Shown piece by piece: positions 57,263 to 64,000 of a DNA stretch of 64,000 bases. The translations under genes and the position numbers were made by a program. Origin of the DNA: an uncultured Cohaesibacter sp. (lineage in GTDB: Bacteria; Pseudomonadota; Alphaproteobacteria; Rhizobiales; Cohaesibacteraceae); contig NZ_OY761553.1 of NCBI RefSeq assembly GCF_963664735.1, forward strand, positions 1,193,303-1,257,302. The letters are read 5' to 3'. The stretch's first letter is position 1, and each line of letters opens with the position of its first letter. A model generated the notes under the pieces. That model was not told where the DNA came from. It searched no databases and saw only the letters and a list, made by a program, of their open reading frames with translations.

Positions 57263-57291
57263 CTCATTTATCTCAACAGACAATTCAGCCG

Positions 57292-58227
57292 TTAAATGGG
57301 AAAATCGATGCCCATTTCACGGTAGCGTTCCGGATCATCAACCCAGCGCTCACGAACCTTGACAAACAAGAACAGGTGAACATTGGCTTCAAGCAATTCG
57401 CAAAGCTCTTTGCGGGCTGCCATGGAGATCGCCTTGATGGTGCTACCGCCCTTGCCAAGAACAATCATCTTCTGGTTATCGCGCTCGACATAGATCACCT
57501 GTTCGATGCGAACAGAACCGTCTTTCTTCTGTTCCCACTTTTCAGTCTCGACCGTAGAGGCATAGGGCAACTCCTGATGAAGACGCAGGAATACCTTTTC
57601 ACGCGTGATCTCGGCGGCGAGCTGGCGCATGGGTAGGTCAGAAATCATATCCGCCGGATATAGCCATGGGCCGTTCGGCATGTGATCGGCGAAATAGTCC
57701 AACAGATCATCAGTACGATCACCATTCAGAGCCGAGACCATGAAAGTCTCGTCAAAGGCTATGCGTTCATTGAGCTGTTGCGCCAGGGCGAGCAGATTTT
57801 CACGCTTCACAAGATCAATCTTGTTCAAGATCAGAACCTTGGGCAGCTTGATTTCCTTGAGGCGATCCAGAATGTCTTCGATTTGCTCGTTAATCCCTTT
57901 GCGCGCATCAACGATCATGCCGATGACGTCCGCATCCTTGGCTCCACCCCAAGCGGTGTTGACCATCGCGGTTTCCAGACGGCGTTTTGGCGCAAAGATA
58001 CCCGGCGTATCTACAAAGATAACCTGCTTGTCATCTTTCAGGGCAATGCCGCGGATCAGCGATCGAGTGGTTTGAACCTTATGGGTTACGATCGAAACCT
58101 TGGAGCCGACGAGCTGGTTGACGAGCGTCGACTTGCCCGCGTTGGGAGCACCGATCAATGCGACGTAACCGCATTGTGTTTCGCCATGCGAAGTGGAAAA
58201 TTGATCCTGAGAGGATGTGTCTGACAT
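57292..58227 (-). CDS. era: GTPase Era
   Basis: Ribosome-assembly GTPase that binds the 3' end of 16S rRNA. The 311-residue form starts at ATG 58227, with AAGGA at ideal distance. G motifs are GAPNAGKST (G1), FVDTPGIF (G3) and LNKIDL (G4). The C-terminal KH domain is VLGKGGSTIKAISMAARKEL. The pairing rnc-era-recO is conserved. A perfect nine-base hairpin lies between rnc and the era ribosome site. Confidence 0.97.
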   Translation of the reverse strand: MSDTSSQDQFSTSHGETQCGYVALIGAPNAGKSTLVNQLVGSKVSIVTHKVQTTRSLIRGIALKDDKQVIFVDTPGIFAPKRRLETAMVNTAWGGAKDADVIGMIVDARKGINEQIEDILDRLKEIKLPKVLILNKIDLVKRENLLALAQQLNERIAFDETFMVSALNGDRTDDLLDYFADHMPNGPWLYPADMISDLPMRQLAAEITREKVFLRLHQELPYASTVETEKWEQKKDGSVRIEQVIYVERDNQKMIVLGKGGSTIKAISMAARKELCELLEANVHLFLFVKVRERWVDDPERYREMGIDFPI

Positions 58228-58244
58228 ATGTGTCCTTAATAGCT

Positions 58245-58269
58245 GAGGTGCAATGGCATTTTGCACCTC
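58245..58269 (-). other. Perfect nine-base hairpin between rnc and era
   Basis: GAGGTGCAA and TTGCACCTC pair fully with a seven-base loop. No U-tract follows, so it is not a terminator. It lies between the RNase III gene and the era ribosome site. RNase III is known in E. coli to cut its own operon message, so this is a candidate processing site. Confidence 0.5.
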
Positions 58270-58292
58270 TGTTGAGGTAATCGGAGCCAAGA

Positions 58293-59000
58293 CTATTTGG
58301 TATCTTCGCTCCACAGTCCTTCTCTTATGAGCATAGTGCGAGCAGCGTCCTGTTCGGCTATGCGCTTTGATGGTCCCTTACCTTGTGCAGGTTCGAGGGT
58401 TGGCACTTCAACACTCAAAGTAAATTCCGGCTCATGGTCGGGACCGGTTCGTTCAATCAACCGATAGGTAGGCGGCGGGAGCTTGTTGCCCTGCACCCAC
58501 TCCTGCAAGGTTGTTTTGGCATCGCGCAAAGGGCCGGTCCAATCGAGCATCCTGTGCTCCCAGTATTTCTTGACCAGACTACGAGACACCTCAAACCCGC
58601 CATCCATGAAAATGGCACCGATGACGGCCTCACAGACATCGCCAAGGATAGCCTCTTTCTTGCGGCCTCCGGCTTGTGCTTCTCCCTCGCCGAGGCGGAT
58701 ATAGGGGCCAACTCCGATTTCTCTGGCTACTTCGGCGCATGTTTCGTTACGCACGAGACCGTTGAACCGGCGAGCAAGCTCTCCTTCATCTGCCTTGGGA
58801 AAGGCTTTCAGCAACATTTCAGCTATTGATACAGCAAGAACACGATCACCAAGGAATTCATGTCTTTGATAAGTCTGATCTACCTGCAATCTTGGCGAAG
58901 CGACCGTACTTGAGTGGCTTAACGCGCGTTCCAGATGAGATCTGTCCTTGAACTTATAGCCGAGATGCTCTTCCAATTTTGCTACATCTCTCTTTTTCAT
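58293..59000 (-). CDS. rnc: Ribonuclease III
   Basis: Cleaves double-stranded RNA in rRNA and mRNA processing. The 235-residue protein has HEFLGDRVLAVSIAEMLLKA (catalytic motif; the usual Ser in FLGDSVL is Arg here, as in several alphaproteobacteria), GDVCEAVIGAIFMDGG with the second acidic pair, and a C-terminal dsRNA-binding domain (DAKTTLQEWVQGNKL to KRIAEQDAARTML). AAAGGACG lies 16 bases before the ATG, further than ideal. It follows lepB by 264 bases. Confidence 0.97.
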   Translation of the reverse strand: MKKRDVAKLEEHLGYKFKDRSHLERALSHSSTVASPRLQVDQTYQRHEFLGDRVLAVSIAEMLLKAFPKADEGELARRFNGLVRNETCAEVAREIGVGPYIRLGEGEAQAGGRKKEAILGDVCEAVIGAIFMDGGFEVSRSLVKKYWEHRMLDWTGPLRDAKTTLQEWVQGNKLPPPTYRLIERTGPDHEPEFTLSVEVPTLEPAQGKGPSKRIAEQDAARTMLIREGLWSEDTK

Positions 59001-59237
59001 GTAATTAAAACTTACGTCCTTTCATTCTTTCCAGTTTAAAGACCCAGTTATAGTAGTATCCTGATATAGAGAATGCCACACAGAGTTTTTCTGAGCGGCA
59101 TTTTCTCGTAACGAAGACTAGTCCTTAACAGCTGCGAGCATCTTCTCTGATGCATAAACAGCCGTTTGGCAAGTGTTGTTTGGCTTGAGTACCAACTATT
59201 GGCTTCTCAGCATCGCTAGATTGCCATTTGCAACGGA

Positions 59238-59256
59238 GGACGCAAATCATGCGTCC
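59238..59256 (-). other. Hairpin just after lepB
   Basis: GGACGCA and TGCGTCC pair over seven bases with a five-base loop, nine bases after the lepB stop. No U-tract follows. It may protect the lepB message end or mark processing. Confidence 0.5.
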
Positions 59257-59264
59257 CGCTAAAC

Positions 59265-60035
59265 CTATTTTTCAGAAACATCCGGTTTCAGGCTGGTGAA
59301 CCAACGTTCCCAACGGGCAGCACTTGGCCAACTCCAGATTTCCCACGGTGCCTTGCCATCTCCGATAGAGAAGAAGATAACCTGAGCCTTACCAACCAGA
59401 TTTTCAAAAGGTACATAGCCCACATTGCTCAAGACACGGCTATCTGACGAGTTATCCCGGTTATCACCCATCATGAAGTAATGACCTGCAGGAACCTCAT
59501 AGACCGGTGTGTTATCGAGATAGTTGCTGTCAGTAAGGTTGAGAGTGGTGTAGCTGACACCATTGGGCAGAGTTTCGCGGAAACGCTCAACACGGGATTT
59601 GCGCCCCTGTTCATCGGTATCAACGAAATCTTCAATCCGCTCATGTTTGACAGCCTGCCCATTGATGTAGAGCTGGCCTTCAATCATCTGGATTTTGTCA
59701 CCGGGCAAACCGATCACACGCTTGATATAATCGATCGAAGGATCACGCGGCAACTTGAAGACGACGATGTCCCCACGGGTCGGCTCGCTGGCCAGAATAC
59801 GGCCTGAGAAAAGAGGCAGACCGAACGGCAGCGAATAACGGGAGTATCCATAGCTATATTTCGACACAAACAGATAGTCACCGATCAGGAGCGTTGACTT
59901 CATGGAGCCGGAAGGAATCGAAAACGGCTGGAATAGAAGCGTACGCACCACGAGCGCTAGAAGCAGTGCCTGAATGATGACCTTAATGGTTTCCCCTAGG
60001 CCACCCTCGTTTTCTTTGATGCTATCGTCTGACAC
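59265..60035 (-). CDS. lepB: Signal peptidase I
   Basis: Cleaves signal peptides of exported proteins at the outer face of the inner membrane. The 256-residue form starts at GTG 60035, with AGAGA about eight bases upstream; the longer open frame is not conserved. A single membrane helix (residues 15-38) is followed by the catalytic Ser44 in PSGSMKSTLL and Lys105 in DYIKRVIGLPGD, plus FMMGDNRDNSSDSR, all diagnostic. It sits in the conserved acpS-lepB-rnc-era order. Confidence 0.97.
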   Translation of the reverse strand: MSDDSIKENEGGLGETIKVIIQALLLALVVRTLLFQPFSIPSGSMKSTLLIGDYLFVSKYSYGYSRYSLPFGLPLFSGRILASEPTRGDIVVFKLPRDPSIDYIKRVIGLPGDKIQMIEGQLYINGQAVKHERIEDFVDTDEQGRKSRVERFRETLPNGVSYTTLNLTDSNYLDNTPVYEVPAGHYFMMGDNRDNSSDSRVLSNVGYVPFENLVGKAQVIFFSIGDGKAPWEIWSWPSAARWERWFTSLKPDVSEK

Positions 60036-60212
60036 ATTCAGTCTCTTTTTAAAATGCTGACCGACGCATGCTTGCGGCATATAGCCAAAAGGCTCCCGAA
60101 GCCGGTCATATCAATTCAACTTTGTTCACGGTTGGTAATAGCGGCACAGTACCGCGGATACAATCAAGAAAACACTTTGGCCGAAAAGTCTGGCATTCCT
60201 GTGTACATATGG

Positions 60213-60243
60213 CCGGTTTCTTGACTATATGCCGATAAACCGG
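60213..60243 (-). other. Hairpin between acpS and lepB
   Basis: CCGGTTT and AAACCGG form a perfect seven-base stem with a 17-base loop in the 185-base acpS-lepB gap. No U-tract follows on the leftward strand. Confidence 0.4.
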
Positions 60244-60265
60244 TCTTTGAACTGTGATTGTGGCA

Positions 60266-60682
60266 CTATTGTGCTGAAGGCCAGTTTTCCGGAACGGCGG
60301 AAATGATGACATAGGCCTGCGCTATCGGATATTCATCCGTGATCGTCAGATCAATCTGGGGCACAAATCCCTCCGGTATCATCGACTTCATGCGAGCCAA
60401 TGCGCCGTTGGTCAACACCATTGTCGGCTTGCCAGACGACAGGTTGCTTACTCCCATATCGCGCCAAAACACTCCGTGAGAAAGCCCCGTCCCCAAGGCT
60501 TTCGAGCAGGCTTCCTTTGCGGCAAATCTTTTCGCATAGGAAGCGGCTCTTTGCGCCTTGCGCTCCGAGCGCTTGATTTCCTTGTCGGTGAATATGCGAT
60601 TGATAAAGCGCTCTCCGAAGCGCTCCAGAGATTTCTCAATGCGTCTGATGTCAATCAAATCGTTGCCGGTGCCGATAATCAT
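60266..60682 (-). CDS. acpS: Holo-ACP synthase
   Basis: Transfers 4'-phosphopantetheine from CoA to acyl carrier protein. The 138-residue protein begins [20 protein letters not shown] and has the metal/catalytic segment [18 protein letters not shown]. Length and fold match the bacterial trimeric AcpS. It lies between rsh and lepB, the conserved alphaproteobacterial position. Confidence 0.97.
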   Translation of the reverse strand: MIIGTGNDLIDIRRIEKSLERFGERFINRIFTDKEIKRSERKAQRAASYAKRFAAKEACSKALGTGLSHGVFWRDMGVSNLSSGKPTMVLTNGALARMKSMIPEGFVPQIDLTITDEYPIAQAYVIISAVPENWPSAQ

Positions 60683-60712
60683 TTATAATTCTGTCCTTTT
60701 CCGCCTAATCCG

Positions 60713-60732
60713 CATTGAGATCCGCTTCAATG
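60713..60732 (-). other. Short hairpin between rsh and acpS
   Basis: CATTGA and TCAATG pair over six bases with an eight-base loop in the 69-base gap. It is weak and may be chance. Confidence 0.3.
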
Positions 60733-60751
60733 ATAAGGGTGTGTTATCCGG

Positions 60752-62986
60752 TCAGTTTACACGCCAAGCTTTCGAAACGGTCTTTTTGCTTCTGATCTGC
60801 TCGATAATCCTGTTGAGGTGATTAAGGTTCCAGACCGAAAGGTCGATGGTCATCTCGTGGAAGTCACTTAATTGGTGTTCCATCTTGATATTTTCAATGT
60901 TGCCATCATTTTCGGCAATCACATTCGCAATGGAAGCCAAGCTACCTGGCTCATTGAGAATGGACACAACGATACGAGCGGGGAACCTGTCGGAGTTTTC
61001 CTCATCGATGTCCCAGCGCACATCGAGCCAGCGCTCTGGCGCATCTTCAAACTGGCTGAGGGCCGGCGAATGGATGGGATAAATCGTTACCCCTTGGCCC
61101 GGCGTGTGAATACCGACGATCCTGTCTCCAGGCACAGCCCCGCCTTCTGGCGCGAAATGGACGGGCAAATCAGCAGAAAGCCCACGAATCGGTATCGATC
61201 TCAGTCCAGAATTAGGATCAGCCTTACCCTTGCGACCAGAACCCGGAATACGGAACTTCATGGCGGAAGCATGGGGCAGACCGAACCACCCCTCTCCGCG
61301 CTCGCCTTCGCTTTGTGCGGCACGCTGGTCCTGATAATCGGGGAATACAGCCTCGATGATCATGCGAGATTGCAGCTCCCCCCGCCCGACTGCGGCCAAC
61401 GCATCATCCAGAGACTGGAAGCCCAAACGCGTGAGCACGACTTTGATTTTCTCTGCTGAATATTCCTGATCAGCACGCTTGAATGCGTTCTGCAAGATCT
61501 GTTCGCCAAGGCCGGCATATTGTTTCCGAACAGCTGCGCGAGTGGCCTTGCGTATAGCGGCTCTGGCCTTGCCGGTTACGGCAATATTCTCCCACGCCGG
61601 TGGCGGGGTTTGAGCCTTTGAACAAATGATCTGGACTTCGTCACCGTTATTGAGCTCTGTTACCAGAGGCATCACGGCACCGTTGATTTTACAGCCGATA
61701 CAGGTATCACCGATATCGGTGTGCACTGCATAAGCAAAATCGATAGGAATTGCGCCGCGCGGCAAGGCAATGACGCGCCCTTTGGGCGTAAAGCAAAAAA
61801 CCTGATCCTGAAACAGCTCCAGCTTGGTATGTTCGAGAAATTCTTCTGCCGTATTGCCTGAGGAGAGAAGTTCCACAGTCTGCCTTAGCCATGAATAGGC
61901 GTTGCTGTCCTTGGCCAAACGCCCAAGAGAGCGCCCACCTTTTGTCTTGCCGGTTACATCCTTGTAAAGCGCATGGGCCGCGACACCATATTCGGCGAAC
62001 TGATGCATTTCGTGGGTGCGGATCTGCAACTCGACGCGCTGCCTTCCCGGTCCGATAACCGTGGTATGGATCGAGCGATAATCGTTTGGCTTGGGCGTTG
62101 AAACATAGTCCTTGAAGCGCCCGGGAACGCATGGCCAGATTGTGTGAACGATACCCAATGTCCGATAGCAGGCCTCGACATCTTGCACCAAAACCCGGAA
62201 AGCATAAATATCGGACAATTGCTCGAACCCGATATTCTGACGCTGCATTTTACGGAAAATGGAATAGGCTCTCTTCTCGCGCCCACGCACGGTGGCCTTC
62301 AGCCCTTTTTCAAGAAAGGTCTTCTCAAGCTCCCCTTCAATCTCGGAAATCAGGGTCTTGTTTCGCTGGCGCACTTCTTCAAGGCGTTCAGATATGGCTT
62401 CATACGCTTCTGGATTGACATATTTGAACGACAGGCCTTCCAGCTCTTCACGGATATCCTGCATGCCCATACGTTCGGCCAATGGAGCATAAATATCGAT
62501 GGTTTCTTGCGCAATTCTGTGTCGTTTGTGCTCTGGCACATAATGCAAGGTGCGCATATTGTGAAGACGGTCAGCCAGTTTGACGATCAGCACCCGAACA
62601 TCATCCGAAATGGCCAGCAGCAGCTTGCGGATATTCTCGGCCTGTTTGGTGCGCTTGGAAACGAGATCCAATTGGCTGATCTTCGTCAACCCCTCCACCA
62701 ATTTGCCAATTTCGGCCCCAAACATGGTGTCGATTTCGGTTCTGGTGGCATCAGTATCTTCAAGCGTGTCATGCAACAGGCCAACAGCAATTGTGCTGTC
62801 GTCCAGCCTAAGATCCGTCAATATCCCGGCAACTTCCAAAGGGTGCACAAAATAGGGATCGCCAGAAGCACGCTTCTGCTTGCCATGTTTGCGCATGGAA
62901 TAGACATAAGCCTTGTTCAAAAGGGCTTCGTCAGCATTGGGATTGTAGCTTACAACTCTTTCAACGAGTTCGTACTGACGCATCAT
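60752..62986 (-). CDS. Bifunctional (p)ppGpp synthetase/hydrolase Rsh
   Basis: Makes and degrades the alarmone (p)ppGpp in the stringent response; alphaproteobacteria usually have one such long enzyme. The 744-residue protein has the HD hydrolase (GLLHDTLEDTDATRTEI, near residue 72), the synthetase (PNDYRSIHTTVIGPGRQRVE), a TGS domain (VFCFTPKGRVIALPRGA), and a C-terminal ACT domain (VSILNEPGSLASIANVIAEN). Both catalytic motifs look intact. It follows rpoZ, separated by a terminator, so it has its own promoter in 62987-63180. Confidence 0.97.
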   Translation of the reverse strand: MMRQYELVERVVSYNPNADEALLNKAYVYSMRKHGKQKRASGDPYFVHPLEVAGILTDLRLDDSTIAVGLLHDTLEDTDATRTEIDTMFGAEIGKLVEGLTKISQLDLVSKRTKQAENIRKLLLAISDDVRVLIVKLADRLHNMRTLHYVPEHKRHRIAQETIDIYAPLAERMGMQDIREELEGLSFKYVNPEAYEAISERLEEVRQRNKTLISEIEGELEKTFLEKGLKATVRGREKRAYSIFRKMQRQNIGFEQLSDIYAFRVLVQDVEACYRTLGIVHTIWPCVPGRFKDYVSTPKPNDYRSIHTTVIGPGRQRVELQIRTHEMHQFAEYGVAAHALYKDVTGKTKGGRSLGRLAKDSNAYSWLRQTVELLSSGNTAEEFLEHTKLELFQDQVFCFTPKGRVIALPRGAIPIDFAYAVHTDIGDTCIGCKINGAVMPLVTELNNGDEVQIICSKAQTPPPAWENIAVTGKARAAIRKATRAAVRKQYAGLGEQILQNAFKRADQEYSAEKIKVVLTRLGFQSLDDALAAVGRGELQSRMIIEAVFPDYQDQRAAQSEGERGEGWFGLPHASAMKFRIPGSGRKGKADPNSGLRSIPIRGLSADLPVHFAPEGGAVPGDRIVGIHTPGQGVTIYPIHSPALSQFEDAPERWLDVRWDIDEENSDRFPARIVVSILNEPGSLASIANVIAENDGNIENIKMEHQLSDFHEMTIDLSVWNLNHLNRIIEQIRSKKTVSKAWRVN

Positions 62987-63180
62987 GGTGGAGAAGAGAC
63001 CTCAATTGTTAAATCCACAAAAGTCTCGGCACAGGTAGTTTGGCACCAAGAAAACCCGGCAAGTAAAATACTTTAATACTGAAAGCGGTTTCTTTCCAAC
63101 AAAGACAAAACCAGAAAGCCAACGAACGACTCCAGCGCGTACCGGACTGCCAGAATTGCAGAACAAAGTAAAAAAGCCAA

Positions 63181-63210
63181 TAAAAAAGGCGGACTTATGA
63201 CAGCCGCCTT
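63181..63210 (-). terminator. Intrinsic terminator of rpoZ
   Basis: Read leftward, AAGGCGG and CCGCCTT pair with an 11-base loop, followed by TTTTATT. It lies 30 bases after the rpoZ stop. Confidence 0.88.
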
Positions 63211-63239
63211 AATTAATTCGATTGTGTAACCACAATTGA

Positions 63240-63644
63240 TTAGTCGTCGTTGCGATCCGGCGGCACCAGACTTTCCAAGCCGCGCAGAAGTTCCTCTTCA
63301 GACATCTGGTCGAAGACAACTTCATTTTTGGTCTCGCCAATAACGCCTTCATATTCAGTGGTTGCTGCTTCATCAGCAGTAATCAGCTGTACTTCTTCGG
63401 TTTCAGGCTCATCAACTTCGACATATTTCTGAAGCGAATGAATGAGGTCCTCTTTCAAGTCACCCGGAGAAACGGTTTCGTCAGCGATTTCTCTCAGAGC
63501 AACAACCGGATTCTTGTCATTGTCACGATCGACCGTAATCGAAGAGCCACTAGAAATCATGCGCGCACGATGACCGGAAAGCAGCACGAGCTCGAAACGA
63601 TTCTCAACCTTATCAACGCAGTCCTCAACAGTGACGCGTGCCAT
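63240..63644 (-). CDS. rpoZ: RNA polymerase omega subunit
   Basis: Small subunit that helps fold and assemble the beta' subunit and forms part of the ppGpp site. The 134-residue form starts at ATG 63644, with AGGAG just upstream. [20 protein letters not shown] and the [20 protein letters not shown] segment are diagnostic for alphaproteobacteria. The C-terminal half is acidic and probably disordered, as usual in this class. It lies upstream of rsh, the conserved pair. Confidence 0.96.
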   Translation of the reverse strand: MARVTVEDCVDKVENRFELVLLSGHRARMISSGSSITVDRDNDKNPVVALREIADETVSPGDLKEDLIHSLQKYVEVDEPETEEVQLITADEAATTEYEGVIGETKNEVVFDQMSEEELLRGLESLVPPDRNDD

Positions 63645-63676
63645 AGACGATCTCCTACTTGGGGGAATTTTGACCC

Positions 63677-63705
63677 TAAATAAATCGATTTTTTTTGTTT
63701 GACAA
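63677..63705 (-). promoter_or_regulatory. Promoter of rpoZ
   Basis: Read leftward, TTGTCA (63705-63700) and TATTTA (63682-63677) are 17 bases apart, about 33 bases before the rpoZ ATG. The region between is an A-tract. It is a good housekeeping-sigma match. Confidence 0.55.
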
Positions 63706-63948
63706 GGGCGAACCTTGGTAAAATATGGAATGAAACCGATTTCAGGAATTTTTGTAAAAGTTTTGGACACCAAATACATGGTAACCTTATTGTGTTTTCG
63801 TTTATAATCTGTTTTTCTTAGTGGTTATCGAATATATTTTTGTATAAAGTAAGAATCGATTTGATTTTGAGACAAAGCACTCCATTGTTTCGAATAGCTA
63901 AAAATTACAGCTTTGCTTTGTTAATCTAGTATTAATTATAGAGATTCT

Positions 63949-64000
63949 ATGAAGCCTGACTATATGTGTAGCGCTAATCCCGAAATTAGATCCAATGAAA
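63949..64000 (+). CDS. Possible start of a rightward gene, cut by window edge
   Basis: ATG 63949 opens 17 codons to the edge, reading MKPDYMCSANPEIRSNE. A weak AGAG lies upstream and a CtrA-like full site ends 13 bases before it. In AT-rich DNA an open run of this length means little. The protein cannot be named. Confidence 0.25.
   Translation, partial: MKPDYMCSANPEIRSNE

Larger units (their letters stand above)
63645..64000. other. 356-bp AT-rich region upstream of rpoZ
   Basis: Besides the rpoZ promoter it holds a rightward TTGACA at 63699-63704 and a TTAA-N7-TTAA CtrA-type site at 63921-63935. A frame opens at ATG 63949 and stays open to the edge. No complete gene is visible. Confidence 0.4.

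Overview
The window looks like chromosomal DNA of an alphaproteobacterium of the Hyphomicrobiales (Rhizobiales). Evidence is conserved gene order: plsX-fabH-ihfA-merR, glyA-nrdR-ribD-ribE-ribH-nusB-thiL, rpoZ-rsh-acpS-lepB-rnc-era-recO, and an L,D-transpeptidase next to an LdtR-type MarR regulator. Order-typical small families (DUF2842, DUF6163, DUF6898, a MerR/tRNA-Pro junction) and a single Rsh protein fit too. Base composition is moderate, unlike high-GC Rhizobium or AT-rich Bartonella, so a marine lineage such as Cohaesibacter or Pseudovibrio is possible; that is inference.

Layout. 1-5700 is the right end of a phage-like integrated element: tyrosine integrase beside tRNA-Ser(GCU), then portal, a GTA-gp10-like protein, a fused prohead protease/major capsid protein, a second tail-chaperone-like protein and the start of another gene, all leftward and running off the window. 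6060-11150 holds a TetR regulator divergent from an RND efflux adaptor/permease pair. 11770-18480 carries a ThrE-type exporter, rplM-rpsI, a stand-alone WYL-like protein, an enoyl-CoA hydratase/CoA-binding pair, an O-acetylhomoserine sulfhydrylase and a DUF6404 protein. 18575-24264 has heme A synthase, DUF2842 and a surface polysaccharide group: a Wzz/BY-kinase-like protein with a lost Walker A, Wza and a WbaP-type priming transferase. 24430-31690 has tRNA-Pro(GGG), a possible structured RNA, a mini flagellar-rod-like protein, merR-ihfA-fabH-plsX-DUF177-CBP3 chaperone, and divergent bamE.

31788-39137 is the thiL-nusB-ribH-(FAD oxidoreductase)-ribE-ribD-nrdR-glyA block, in which an amine/amino-acid oxidase-like flavoprotein sits between two riboflavin genes. 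39408-45758 has DUF6898, L,D-transpeptidase, LdtR, DUF6163, 3-hydroxyisobutyryl-CoA hydrolase, hemB and a GNAT enzyme. 46043-54073 has threonine ammonia-lyase, a soluble CZB chemoreceptor, an RDD protein, an SLC13 permease, leucyl-transferase Bpt and an endonuclease/exonuclease/phosphatase protein. 54120-63644 is the leftward parC / recO-era-rnc-lepB-acpS-rsh / rpoZ block, with an inverted repeat at every junction from rsh to recO.

How the genes work together. Most of the window is housekeeping: riboflavin, thiamine and heme cofactors, type II fatty acid and phospholipid initiation, ribosome assembly and stringent control, envelope assembly (BamE, LepB, L,D-transpeptidase) and respiratory-chain assembly. 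Accessory content is concentrated in the phage element, the efflux cluster and the polysaccharide genes. The points most worth a second look are the compact phage-like element, the candidate RNA at 24602-24861, the intercistronic hairpins of the rsh-recO run (including a terminator at the very start of recO), and the flavoprotein with a hairpin leader inside the rib operon.
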